From: Linnemannia hyalina | Lineage: Eukaryota; Mortierellomycota; Mortierellomycetes; Mortierellales; Mortierellaceae | DNA: 64,000 nucleotides | Direction of reading: 5' to 3' | Assembly (NCBI GenBank): GCA_019671135.1 | Contig: JAHRHY010000016.1 | Location: forward strand, 423,501 to 487,500 | Shown: positions 9,152 to 19,719 of the stretch, piece after piece | Layout of the letters: the number at the start of each line of letters is the position of its first letter | How positions within the stretch are numbered: position 1 is the first letter of the stretch | Program-made: the position numbers and the translations under genes | Notes under the pieces: generated by a model | The model's input: the letters and a program-made list of their open reading frames with translations, nothing else | What the model was told of the DNA's origin: nothing | Database searches by the model: none

Positions 9152-10453
9152 TTACGGGTATACTGCGGCCTTGGGGTTATAAACTTTCAACTTGCTAGGA
9201 TCCCGACACCGGGACAAGGCCGAGTGGAGTTGACCAGGGGATTCCATGTCGTACTTCAGGTCCAGTCCGAGCCCCTCAAACATCACTCCCTCGGGCAGAT
9301 CATTCACAGTCAACGCAAACGCATGCTTGACAGGGAACTGTCGTCGTGTGTACGTGATAAGGGGCTCCACACGAGTAGATTCTTTGTACTCTTGGCGTCG
9401 AATCTGGATCTCCCTTCCTCCTCTCTCACCTCCGTGACCTCCTACAGCTACTACCTCGCTCGCAGTGATAACATCTTCCTCCAGCTTCTTGACAATCAGC
9501 CTTGTGCCCGCACAAACCCCACCGACCTTATCGAGCAGCATGATTGGAAGCCCAACCTTGAGCCTCAGAATATGCTGAGGATGTCTTGACCCGGCATACG
9601 GAGGCACCTTCAAAAAGTTGTAGTATAATACAGGGTCACATCCCTTGGGAGGAGTGTCCTTGTCCTTGATAGCATCTTTGTAAGTTTTAGAGTCCGACGT
9701 CGAGGGCAGTTTGTTGTATCCGTTAATATTGTAATTATTCGCCACGGTGTCAAATTTGGTCAGGATCATGTGGATCCCATACATGCTCGAGTCTGGATAG
9801 CATTGGTCGAAAAATTGGACTTCGTAGCGCGTGGCTGCGTGCGGGCGGAAGAGGTATTCTTCCGGGATTTGGATAGGCTCTGTGCCTTGTCGGTGGCGGT
9901 TGAGAAAGTCGAGAAAAGGGGTTGGGGTGGTACTGTTGCTGCTGCTGTGTTTGTTTGCCGGGGGCGGGAGAGACGAAGGGACGTCGAGATTGCTGTTGCC
10001 AGATTTGTTTGCTGGGGGTGAGTAAGACGAAGGAAGATCGTAGAGAGAGGGGCGAGCAATTCCACGGGTGATTTCGAACCCCGGCTTGCCACTATGTAGG
10101 TGAAGGTGGTCGAGAAGTTGAGTGATAGTCTCTGTCGACGATAATGGCGAGGACGAGGTTGAGGATGAAGGCGACGAAGGCGAGGAAGGCGAGGAAGGCG
10201 AGAAAGGTGAGGATGGCGAGAAAGGTGAGGATGGCGGGGAAGGCGAGGAAGGCGGGGAAGGCGATCCAAAGATGAGGCCACTGTTGATGCTACGAATCTG
10301 AAAGGGAAGAGGGTATCGAGTGGGACGGCGGAGGAGCAGATTGTTGCTGGTATGGCGCCCTGAGGACAGCTTAAGAACTTTGCCGGTCTTGCGGAGTGGG
10401 GGGGGCAGGCGAGGGATAACGATGCCATTTTTTTTGTTATGAAAGACTGTCAT
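9152..10453 (-). CDS. PIF1/Helitron helicase C-terminus-only protein B
   Basis: 433 residues, one exon. Residues 62-105 are a Ser/Pro minisatellite (repeats of PSSPSSPFS), followed by a second low-complexity stretch. From ~178 it follows the same helicase C-terminal module as protein A: FLDFLNRHRQG, IQIPEEYLF, then a shortened motif IV region (MILTKFDTVANNYN). LRLKVGLPIMLLDKVGGVCA (296-315) and GTRLIVKKLEEDVI come next, then RRQFPVKHAFALTVND (370-385) and GQLHSALSRCRDP (407-419). The last motif is better preserved than in protein A, but the preceding SQGQT core is lost and no Walker A/B exists. The region matches only the second RecA-like/SH3-like half of PIF1. The two genes are diverged tandem duplicates or two separate captures of the same domain. 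Function unknown. Confidence 0.7.
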   Translation of the reverse strand: MTVFHNKKNGIVIPRLPPPLRKTGKVLKLSSGRHTSNNLLLRRPTRYPLPFQIRSINSGLIFGSPSPPSSPSPPSSPFSPSSPFSPSSPSSPSSPSSSTSSSPLSSTETITQLLDHLHLHSGKPGFEITRGIARPSLYDLPSSYSPPANKSGNSNLDVPSSLPPPANKHSSSNSTTPTPFLDFLNRHRQGTEPIQIPEEYLFRPHAATRYEVQFFDQCYPDSSMYGIHMILTKFDTVANNYNINGYNKLPSTSDSKTYKDAIKDKDTPPKGCDPVLYYNFLKVPPYAGSRHPQHILRLKVGLPIMLLDKVGGVCAGTRLIVKKLEEDVITASEVVAVGGHGGERGGREIQIRRQEYKESTRVEPLITYTRRQFPVKHAFALTVNDLPEGVMFEGLGLDLKYDMESPGQLHSALSRCRDPSKLKVYNPKAAVYP

Positions 10454-10544
10454 GGTTGAGAGGTCAGGAAGGTATGTGATGGGAAGGTATGTGATTGCGG
10501 TGGCAGATCTGCGTGGATGGAAGAGGTTGGAAGGAAGTGGGGAA

Positions 10545-10865
10545 AGGTCGAAAGAAAGGATCTGAAAAAAAGTGAAGACAGGGGAAAGAGGGGTGCAATT
10601 TATGGTGTTCGATGCTGTTGGTGCTGTGCAGGTGGTTGGTTATAATTTAAGGGGAAGGGGCAAAATGGCGAAGGAAGAGGGGACCATGGCGAAGGAAGAG
10701 GGGACCATGGTGAGCATGGAAGAGGATGTAAAAAAATGGGGAAAGGGAAAACGAAAGGATGAGAAGAAACGTGAACACAAGGAGAGAGTGCAATGTATGG
10801 CGTTCGGTGCCGTGCTGGCGGATGGTAGCCCGTTAAGGAGAAGGGGCAAAATGGCGAGGGTTTAA
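10545..10865 (+). repeat. Two diverged direct repeats upstream of protein B
   Basis: Copies at about 10545-10680 and 10737-10863 share the order GGGGAAAGG, AAAGGAT, GTGCAAT(T/G)TATGG, GTTCG(A/G)TGC and GGGGCAAAATGGCGA. Between them, GCGAAGGAAGAGGGGACCAT occurs twice in tandem. A weak plus-strand frame runs through the block, but its content is set by the repeat. It lies upstream of the start of the minus-strand gene and could contain repeated promoter sites. Confidence 0.6.
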
Positions 10866-11056
10866 GAAAGGGGTACGCCGCAATTTGCTAATCCGATGTT
10901 GACACGAGGGCTTCGGGTCTCTATCAATGTGCTATACTTCGCCATGGTACAAGAGTACATGTACAAGAGGAGAGAGAACAACGAGAGCAGGGAGTACAAC
11001 CAACAAACACACCAACAGAAAATTCAATTGATGGCGTCTAGAGAAATTGGGGCTAC

Positions 11057-11090
11057 GGGACAATGGGCGCATAATTTACGTCACCGAAGC
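11057..11090 (+). repeat. 33-bp terminal-type motif, copy 1
   Basis: Contains GGGCGCATAATTTACGTCAC. An inverted copy lies at 12566-12598 and another at 62573-62605. Copy 1 and copy 3 are preceded on their outer side by TA, as in elements that use a TA target. Copies 1 and 2 enclose about 1.5 kb. Confidence 0.6.
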
Positions 11091-11240
11091 GACGAAACTT
11101 GTCCTTCATCCACGCCATCACATCCCGCTCCGTCTTTTCCTACCCTTCAATCGTTCGCTTTTGTACCCCTCTACCGAGCTCTCCATCCCTCTCATAATCT
11201 TACCCAAAAATCCTTGATTGAGCTTGCAGCCTTAGAGGGC
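11057..11240 (-). pseudogene. Short coding relic inside the 11.0-12.6 kb element
   Basis: On the minus strand a frame reading LGKIMRGMESSVEGYKSERL is followed, after a one-base slip, by a frame reading ERDVMAWMKDKFRRFGDVNY and ending APIVP-stop inside the 33-bp motif. Together these look like the helical C-terminus of a protein. The reading could be coincidental because the motif itself is conserved as DNA in three places. Confidence 0.3.
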
Positions 11241-11636
11241 CGGGCCGACCTTTCGAGTACGTATAGTCGAGGAAGAGCCTCAAGGCAAAAGGAGTCGTGC
11301 TTTGTATAGCTGGCTGGACCACGCGTTTCTGTTTCCAGATGTGTATTGGGCAGGTTTTGTGCTTGCTGGATTCCAAAGCTGAATCCAAACGGCCGGTGCC
11401 TTGTTAACTCGAGGAAATGCCCCTGTCTGGACCTCTGGTCGGGGAACACTAGTTTACATATCTCTTATCTTAGAGACTAAAAAAGGCTGGCGTCTACAAA
11501 GCGTATTACTCTCTCTAAAGCCGTACTCTTTCCTTTGCTCAATGGATGGCTTTGTTCATGGCACTCAACATCTGTTGCCTTATTAGTTCGAAAGAGTCTT
11601 TTTTAACCCTGCCTTCGTTGTTCACTGGCTAGGATC

Positions 11637-12345
11637 ATGAAATCTCCCAAAGCGCACCGAGAATGGGTAGAGAATACTTGTGATGACACCATCATGAAGC
11701 TCAGTATCAAATTCATGTATGCAAACCCACAGAGGGCGCGCAACGATTTTACTTCCGCCATCCGTCAATTCCAAGCTTAAAGAGAGTACAAAGAGAACGG
11801 TCCTCGAGAACTTGAAAATATGAGAAGAACACAACAGGCGCTGGCTATAAAGAAAGGAAATTCGGTCGTGGGGACAAGTTTGGTCCACGCGGCAGCAAGC
11901 GAGCTTCCTAATATCATCCAGAACAAGGCAAGTTGTGTACTGTTAATGAGTTTAGCTCTTATAATGCTATACTATTTTCTTGTGCTATTAGAACGATTTG
12001 CCTGATTTGCTCGCAGAAGATGATACGTCGAACCCGTCGACGTGGACCTTGTCATCAACGTCTACCGGAAAGCGAACCACTGCTCAAACGCCACAGACAT
12101 CATACAAGAAAGGGGGGGGGGGGGGGTGGAATTAACATGGCCATGGACGAGTATGTCGGCGTCGAGGAGGGTCGGGAAGCAACGAGCACGATGACTCAAG
12201 CGATGAGGCTGTTTTAGAAGGATTGATAGTTACCATAAGTACGGGAGCTGGCAATAAGGACGAAAGAACAGTTGTGTTTGATGCTGTTGTGGAAAATGTA
12301 GCTTTTGTATCAACACTATCTCAGACACCTATGTCTGACGCCTAG
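11637..12345 (+). pseudogene. Two-exon gene relic with GC-AG intron
   Basis: One frame runs from ATG 11637 to AAG 11927, then resumes at 11992 after a 64-nt intron with donor AAG|GCAAGT and acceptor ATTAG, ending at TAG 12343-12345. It is interrupted by only two stops, TAA at 11778-11780 and TAA at 12133-12135. The second lies just after a 15-G run that encodes five glycines. Coding-like pieces include LSIKFMYANPQRARNDFTSA, LENMRRTQQALAIKKG, HAAASELPNIIQNK and SDEAVLEGLIVTISTGAG. I do not recognise the family. It lies between inverted copies of the 33-bp motif and may be cargo of, or coded by, that element. Confidence 0.5.
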
Positions 12346-12565
12346 ATATCGTGTAGGTATATAAGTAGCTGTAATATAGTAATAACAAGCAGCATCCAAC
12401 TTTGCCTATTACTATTGCATTTTTATTACCCTTGCGGTAACCGTACAAGTGACCAGGCTTGGACGACACACAAATCCCCTCACTATCTCACAATATAGCT
12501 TTTTTTGTGTGCAGCACCAACACTAGACATTTCAGATCGCAGGACAGTAGGCCCATTGATTGCGT

Positions 12566-12598
12566 CTGCGGTGACGTAGTTTATGCGCCCAATGTTCC
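12566..12598 (-). repeat. 33-bp terminal-type motif, copy 2 (inverted)
   Basis: Reverse complement contains GGGCGCATAAACTACGTCAC, matching copy 1 at 11057 in inverted orientation. This is about 110 bases upstream of the RPB7 start codon, so the element end lies within the RPB7 promoter region. Confidence 0.55.
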
Positions 12599-12709
12599 TC
12601 TTCCTTCCAAAGCAGATAAAAGGAATAATCGTTTTTCTGGTTTCTTTGCTTCGTATTGATTGACTCCGCCGACCGACAAGTGGACCAACTCAACTCCAAG
12701 CCGCTCATC

Positions 12710-13829
12710 ATGTTCTTCCTGGTACGGACACATTCTCTGGAACGCGCCTTTGCACACAGGAAGCTGGGAATCAATGAGGCACAAAAGGCGAGCAGGATGA
12801 TGGCCACCAAGGAGAGAGAGAGATGAGTGGCGAGGCAGACATCTATTTGTTTCCTGTCCTCTGTCGTGAAGGAATGAAGCAAGAAAGGCTGATCAACAGA
12901 GTCGAGAAAAACAACTGACCCCCTGTTTGTTACTCTTCTTTACTTTTCTCCTTTCATTACTCCTACTTCCCCATCGACTCTATGCTGGAAACCACTTATG
13001 TCTCTTCTCTCTGCACATATATATAACAACAAATCTTGGATGCGACAACCACACTATATCAACATGATACACTCGACAACATCGTGAACGCAAACATAGC
13101 GTAACTTGTCACATACGATCAACCTGCACCCGTCCTACTATGGACCCCACATGAAAGAGTTCCTGATGAGGAACCTCCACGGAGACGTAGAAGGAACCTG
13201 CTCAGGAAGAGTCGGCTTCATCATCTGCGTCCTCACCATCACCAACATCTCTCCCGGAAAAGTCCTGCCCGGATCGGGACTCGCAGAGTTTGTTGTCCAC
13301 TACCAGGCGATCGTCTTCAAGCCATACAAGGGTGAAGTCGTCGATGCTATTGTGACCAGTGTCAACCAGATTGGATTCTTTGCGGATGTTGGTCCCTTGC
13401 AGGTCTTTGTTGCCCAGAAGCTGATGCCGAGCGATTTCAAGTTTGATTCGAACGGGCCATGCTATCGCGGCGATGATCAGGTACCCTTGGCCTTTTTGTC
13501 TGCAGTGTTGACATATCTATGGCTGGATAACTTTAACAGGAATGTGGAGATACAGGGTCACAAAACACTCATCTCTCATCTCGTTTGTGTGTTTTCGTTG
13601 ATAATAGATGATTGAGAAGAACGGACAAGTGCGTCTCAAGATTGTCGGTCTCAAGCATCAAGCAACGCAGATCGTAAGTCTTTTTGTCTATCTTTTTATG
13701 CGACGATGAACATGCTTTGTGGTGGTAAAGCATTACTAACTAATTACCTTTGTCTCTGTGCTGTCTCGCTCGAATGAATAGAATGCTGTCGGAACGATAA
13801 AGGAAGATTACCTGGGACAGATCCAATAA
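12710..13829 (+). CDS. RPB7: RNA polymerase II subunit Rpb7
   Basis: Four exons: 12710-12721, 13100-13480, 13608-13673 and 13782-13829, giving 168 residues (family usually 170-172). Exon 1 is only 12 nt and encodes MFFL. Joined to exon 2 it gives MFFLRNLSHTINLHPSYYGP, the diagnostic start of Rpb7. The N-terminal RNP-like domain contains DVEGTCSGRVGFII and PGSGLAEFVVHY. The S1/OB domain has KGEVVDAIVTSVNQIGFFAD and VGPLQVFV. The C-terminus is VRLKIVGLKHQA followed by GTIKEDYLGQ. Rpb7 pairs with Rpb4 to form the Pol II stalk, which binds emerging RNA and links transcription to mRNA decay. Intron 1 is long (378 nt) for this window; the others are about 110-130 nt. Without the micro-exon there would be no ATG at the correct place, so the model is well constrained. 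Confidence 0.93.
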
Positions 13830-14128
13830 ACTGGAGAGCAGAAGAAGGGAAGCGTGGAGGGACATATGGATGTGTTCTACCAAGCTATTGTACAAATAAC
13901 TTCTCATATGTGTCTGTTCTGTTGCTGAAGTCGGATCTGGTGTTGCGGTGGTGATTTCGCGGTCTGGCGCGTGTATTTTAATCTATCCATGCCATGACCT
14001 TGTAAATGATTTCACGCCTCCAATTCACACATAAGGGAAGGGAAAATCACCTGCGGCTACTTTTCTCTTTTCCTTCAACCATCGTTAAACCAAGGCCACG
14101 AACTAAGCTAGACACACAACTTCACACC

Positions 14129-15508
14129 ATGGCCTCAGGAGGATCAGGATTCGCATCAAGAACAACCCCGCTCTCAGCACTCGCACAGCCATCGTCCTCA
14201 TCAACTTCCAAATCAGAACCAACTACAACAACGGCATCGTCGTCATCATCAACTGCCCCTTCGCTCGCTCAACTGGCCGCAAGCAGTAATGCACCCCCTC
14301 GGAGGTCCCTTGCCAATCTTGCTACCTCTTCTTCATCCTCCCCAAGAGCATCTCTTTCGTCACTAGCAACAGCAGGAGCAGGAGCAGGAGCAGGAGCGGG
14401 AGCGAGGACAGGGGGCTCGCCGTCGTTGTCACAGTTGGCTGCCAGTTCTGGTGAGGGTGTTGGTACTACTGGGACAGGTGTTCCTCGGAGGTCGCTTGCC
14501 TCCCTTGCCCAGCAGACTACTACCACGACCGCGTCTCGCACAGCTGCTTCTGCAACACCAGGAAGAGGATCGTCACTTTCACAACTTGCGAGTGGCAACG
14601 CACCACCTCGGCGGTCCCTCGTCGGACTTGCATCTTCTTCCTCGGCAGCAGTAGCGGCCAAGACCAACAATGCCGCGACCGAACCATCAGCGATACTTTC
14701 ACAAGCCCAACTGGGATCACAGCCATCGGGATCTCCTACTACTACGACGACTACTGGTTCAAGTCTGGGACGTCCAGGAACTGCGGGGTTGACGTTACGT
14801 TCTGGTGGAGGGCTTGCGGGGCTTTCGAGAGCTGGCGCTGGTGGTTCAGGCGTGGGGCTACGGAAAGATGCGGTGAATAGCTCTACCGCGTCATCTCCTT
14901 CGCTCGCTGATTTGGCTGCTGGAGGAGGACAGCTGGGTACGAGTTCACTTTCAGGATTGGCAGGAACCAAGGCTTCGAGCACGCCGGGCGGAATAAAGTC
15001 ATCTGCCGGTAGTGGGTCGAGGATGGTTGGTTTCGATGGTTCGACAAATACCAGGATACCACTGAGATCTTCCGCATCTGAACAGGAAGAACACAATGCG
15101 GCGGCGACAACTACAACCTCTCCCCAAAAGACGACCTTGTTATCGGCGGAGGAAGCGTCGGATCCAAGACTGATGAACGTAGAGATGGTCGTAGAGTTGG
15201 TCGACTACCCTTATGACGCCTCTGTGTTTTCAGGGTCGGACCCGATGGCGGCATTCTCGTCGCTGATTGCACCTCCTTCGCATTTTGCCATATCGATCTT
15301 TGAGAAGCTGGATCCTGCACCTTCGCCGGTGGCAAGGGCGAGGGCTAGGGAATTGCAGGATGATCCTGCGATTCGGTATGGTGGGTATTCTGTTGGTGGA
15401 GGTGGAGGAGGAGGAGGAGGTGTAGGGGTGTTTGCGTTTGATGTGCCGAGTCCGGATGATGCTGTGTTCAAGGCTCAAGGACATCGACCTGCTGCCACAC
15501 GGACATAG
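14129..15508 (+). CDS. HBS1/SKI7-like protein lacking a GTPase domain
   Basis: 459 residues from the ATG in ACACCATGGCC; an in-frame ATG 41 codons upstream (14006) would extend it. Residues 1-330 are Ser/Thr/Gly/Ala-rich with about ten copies of a short motif S-L-x-x-L-A (PLSALAQ, SLAQLAA, SLANLAT, SLSQLAA, SLASLAQ, SLADLAA, SLSGLAG). Four copies are preceded by P(P)RR. The last ~120 residues are more ordered: VEMVVELVDYPYDASVF, IAPPSHFAISIF, then FAFDVPSPDDAVFKAQG at the end. The PSPDD-type motif is what I associate with the linker just before the GTPase domain of Hbs1. Here translation stops right after it, and no GTPase is seen downstream. By analogy with Ski7 and the short human HBS1L isoform, it could bridge the Ski complex and the exosome; that is inference. 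It could also be a truncated HBS1 paralog. Confidence 0.5.
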   Translation: MASGGSGFASRTTPLSALAQPSSSSTSKSEPTTTTASSSSSTAPSLAQLAASSNAPPRRSLANLATSSSSSPRASLSSLATAGAGAGAGAGARTGGSPSLSQLAASSGEGVGTTGTGVPRRSLASLAQQTTTTTASRTAASATPGRGSSLSQLASGNAPPRRSLVGLASSSSAAVAAKTNNAATEPSAILSQAQLGSQPSGSPTTTTTTGSSLGRPGTAGLTLRSGGGLAGLSRAGAGGSGVGLRKDAVNSSTASSPSLADLAAGGGQLGTSSLSGLAGTKASSTPGGIKSSAGSGSRMVGFDGSTNTRIPLRSSASEQEEHNAAATTTTSPQKTTLLSAEEASDPRLMNVEMVVELVDYPYDASVFSGSDPMAAFSSLIAPPSHFAISIFEKLDPAPSPVARARARELQDDPAIRYGGYSVGGGGGGGGGVGVFAFDVPSPDDAVFKAQGHRPAATRT

Positions 15509-17265
15509 TAAAGTGTATAGATTACAAAAGTGCCAATTGCTGCTTTATTTCGTATAATTGATGTGAATGTTGGATACGGTAATAGGGCGGTGAATGTATA
15601 GAAGGATAAGTGAGGAAAGAGGGTTAGCAAGGAGGAGGAAGAAGTACTTGAAAAATGGGTTCCTCCTGTGGAGAGAAAATCTTTTGGAAGGGAGAAAGGG
15701 GAGTGTTTGATCGTATGGTCTGCAGCCGGGTATTTGATGAACAAGCAGAGAGACAAAAGGGCCCGGGCGGGCGGAGTAAAGTGGTGGAGTGAGGGAAGGG
15801 GAACAGTCAAATGTGCAAATGACGTTGGCGCGCGCAGTACCGGTAGGGGGGGTTTTAGTTGTCAAATCTATCCTGTCCACCTGAAAAACGGTATCAACAA
15901 AGAAGAGAGAAGGTGCTCTCAAGTGGAGAGAAGTGGGGCCGGATTGTAGGTAAGGGAGGGTGTAGCCCATGGACTGGATATGCTCAGAAGGCGGAATGAG
16001 CGATCGAAATGGTGGGTGAGTGCTCTTTAGATTCGTGTGATATACATTTTACTGAAAGTGTAATCTTGCTTTTCTTGGTTGTGAGTGTTAATGCTTGGTT
16101 CTAGAGTTCCGATGTGGTTTTGGTGTAGATGGAGGGAGATGGAAGGAAGGAAAGAAGGAAAGAAGAGAGAGAGAGAGAGTTCAAAAAGGAGGCGTAAGTG
16201 AATGGGCGAGTGAGCCGTAGAAGGTGAATCTCCTCTTCTCCTTTTACTTTTGGGGTCGGAAGGATCCTCGCTCAGCATTTGTATGTATTAAAGGCGTATA
16301 CCGGGCGCCCATTGGAATTGCATATTGGATACATGGTTATATCGATGGGCACTAAGGGGTGAAATGAATGGTTCATTTCCCGGTTGTTTTAGATGCCGTT
16401 TTGTGTTTGTTCTTTTGTTCATTGTTTGTTGAGTTTATTCACACTCCTCCCCGTTCTCTGTTCTCTCTGCTGGCATTGCGGGTTCTGTTTACCCCTCTGT
16501 CGCACGCATGTCTGACCTTGTTATGATTGCTTAGTCGAGCAGCGACGGAAGTGGGAGATTTAAGTTTTATTTGCTGTAGTTGAATTAATACGGTTGCCCG
16601 TTGGAGTAAGAGAAGTAAAAGTAAGAGTAAGAAAAGTAAAAAAAAGTAAAACGAAGGTGGGGGATAAGAATAGTAGCGTTAGTGTTTGACCTGTCATGAT
16701 GGTGATCGGCCTTGAATCCCTCTCGTCCCTCGGACCACGCTCTCATTCCTTCGCTTCTTCTCTTTCCTCTTTCTCCCTTTCCTCTTTCCTCTTTCCCTTT
16801 CTCCAACCGTCGTCTCTTTTTTCTTTTTCTTGTCTTTCTTCTCCCTCTCCCCCCTTTCTCTTATTCCCCCCTTTTCGCCTTTTCTTCCATTCTCCACGTT
16901 TATCCTCCCCCTCCCTAAACTCATCCTTGTCCTACCTCGCACACGTACACTTACTGTTCCCCTTCCCCCGGAGAATACTCATTCCTCTCTTGTCACACTA
17001 CCACTTCCATACCCCTCTCTTGCTCTTCCCTCTCTTAATCGACCTTACTCATCCCCTCTCTGTCCTTCACTCAGTTCTCCCAACCGCCTCTTTCCTTTCA
17101 CTCTCCTTCCCCATTAGAAGAATCACATTCCACTCCTCTTCTTTACGCCACCTCTCTCTGTCTGCCCCTCCTCCCCTTCACATTACACATTACACATTCA
17201 TCCTTTCCTCCCTCCCCCCTCCCTTTAATTCATCCATTAATTCATTCAACAGAACCTAACGCATC
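15509..17265. other. Long intergenic; CT-rich leader at 16730-17240
   Basis: 15509-16700 shows no gene. 16730-17240 is a ~500-base stretch of almost only C and T on the plus strand, with ACATTACACATTACACATTC near 17180-17200. It ends just before the ATG of the Kelch gene at 17266, so it is probably its promoter and 5' leader. Open frames inside it are compositional artefacts. Confidence 0.6.
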
Positions 17266-19688
17266 ATGGCAGGCCTCTTTTCCTCAAAAAAGAACAAAAA
17301 GGACAGGGACGACACAAGCAGCTCCAACAGCGGCAGCAACTACAACAATAGCAACCAAAGATACCAGCATGGTGGTCGACCCAGCACAGCAAACCAGAGC
17401 CGAGACAACTTTAGCGCCAACAACAGTACTTCCCACTCTCCGTCCGACTACCCTTACAACAACAACAATGGCTCATTCCACCAGTCTTCCTCGCAACAGC
17501 AGTTGAGCAACTATCAGCACCAGCATTCCGCGACCAGTTTCTCGACACACCAGTCGAATGGGACATCTCTTTCCAGTGGACCTTGGTCGTCGGGGATGGT
17601 GATGTCGACCAACCCTTTTCCGAGGTTTTCGCATACGGCCAGTTTTGTGAACACGGGGAACGATATCTATATCTTTGGTGGAGTTGTCAAGGGCTCTGTC
17701 CAGAGGGATGTCCATGTCATCGATACCCGTAAGTTCTTTTTCTTTATCTTATTTCTTTGTCATGGAATGGCGTGTTTGCTTGTATCCTTACATCATAAGA
17801 TGGTTCCAGCCTGTGTCCGATATGATTTATCTCCCTCTCCCTCACCCTACGTTTTTCGATGATCAATGAAGTAATAACTGATGGTACCTGAATCTCCCTT
17901 CATCATACAAATAGAGTCGCTGCATTGCCAGATGCTGCCCATTGGTGGGGACGCCCCCGTGGCCGCAAATGGACATACCGCCGTCTCCCTCGGCCAATAC
18001 ATCATGTGTAAGCATTCTTGTTTCTCAGTGCTTTTTCACAAAGCAACCCCTTTTAATGTCATTCTTTCATTCTCGTTGGTTCTCTCTTCTACCTCTCCAT
18101 TCCACTTCCCTTCCGCTTGCTTGGCTCTCGTGGTTCTGCAAATGCTCATACATTCATTCCCTCGTTGTACCCGTTACTGTTTGTGGATTTGTGTGATGTT
18201 ACCTGCTAAATCAATCTTACTTTTCACATGATACTATTGCTGCATATAGACTTTGGTGGCAAGGACGCAAAGGGCAAGACAAGTGACGCCCTCTACGTCT
18301 TCCACACTGGCCGCAAGGAATGGAACAAGCCCTTCATCCAGAGTCTCCAACCCGCACCCCGTCACTCCCATGCTGCCTGTGTCATCGGTACTATTATGTA
18401 TGTCACCTGTGGTCAACTCTCGGGATTCTATATGAACGACATTGCCGCTTTTGACATGAAGACCTGTAAGTCTCTTTCTCTTCTTTGCAAATGCCTTCGT
18501 TTGTTGCTTCTTGCAAATGTAATGTGCTTGTGGTTATTTGACGCAAGTTCATGTAGGCAAGCGGGCAGACAAAAAAAAAACGATTGGATGATTTATGATT
18601 AATTTGCTCACTTTATCGATCCCCTTTTTTTTCACCTCCGATCCACCATCCTTTACTTTTGCTCCACGTTCACTCCTTCCTTGTCATCATTGTCAACAGT
18701 GAACGGCAAGAACCCTGTGTGGACTATGATCGAGCCAAAGTCATCCATGCCCCCCGCACGTGCTGGTCACTGCGCGGCGTCCTACGATGGCAAGGTCTAC
18801 ATGTAAGTTCCTTTTCACCTCCTGTCGTCATTACGATTGTACATCTCGAAACCAGCCGTTTTGAACTCAGTTTGAAATACTAAACCGCCCTCTTTGCTCT
18901 GCTCTGCGCTAATAGTTTCGGAGGAGCTGACGACAAGTACTACTACAACGATATCTGGTGCTTTGATCCTTCCAACAAGAAATGGGAGGCAGTCCCGGCA
19001 TATGGCAACCTGCCCACAAGTCGTCAGGGACACAGCTGCATCGTGATCGACGACACCATGTACATTTACGGAGGCATGAACCATGAGGATCAATTGCTCG
19101 GAGACCTCTGCGCCTTCAAGTTTACAGGTACATCATTTTATTCTAGCATGGGCGTCAGTATCAGCCTTTTGTGGGGGAGTTGATGAGACTAACTTGTCAG
19201 CATTTTTTTTTTCTATTACAAACATAGAACGCAGGTGGATTATGATTGGTGTGACCGAGGCAGCCTCAGCCCGTACCGAGCACGCCATGTGCAATGTTGG
19301 CGACAGAATCTACATCTTTGGTGGTCAGCTGGATCTGGTCGCCAACGAAGATCCTGGACTCATTCACGTTCTCGAAACTTGTATGTTTTATCCCACCTTC
19401 CCCCCTGTAACTTTGCACTTTCATGAAAAAAATATCGTTACTCGACAAGTCCCCGAATTGTAACTAATACTCTCTTTTTTTGTAAATGCGTAGCCAAGAT
19501 TCGCTGGAGTGACCCATCGGGATCGCAGAGATCGGCGTACGACAACGAGAGCACGGCTCGCACAGATATGGGCATGGATGACAGGAGTTCATCGTACAGC
19601 CGGCCCTCTCACACAACGGACTCACAGCGCGTTGCTGGACATGACCAGAGTGGTCATTCTGGTGACTCTCGACGTGGTCCCTATCAGC

Positions 19689-19719
<31 letters not shown>

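Noticed and set aside
14269..15096. 275-codon minus-strand frame
   Set aside because: Antisense to the Ser/Thr/Ala-rich HBS1/SKI7-like gene; compositional shadow.
16696..17259. 187-codon plus-strand frame
   Set aside because: Lies in the CT-rich leader of the Kelch gene; only Ser/Leu/Pro/Phe from C/T codons.
15509..17265. Missing GTPase domain of the HBS1-like gene downstream
   Set aside because: No G1-G4 GTPase motifs in any frame between the stop and the Kelch gene.
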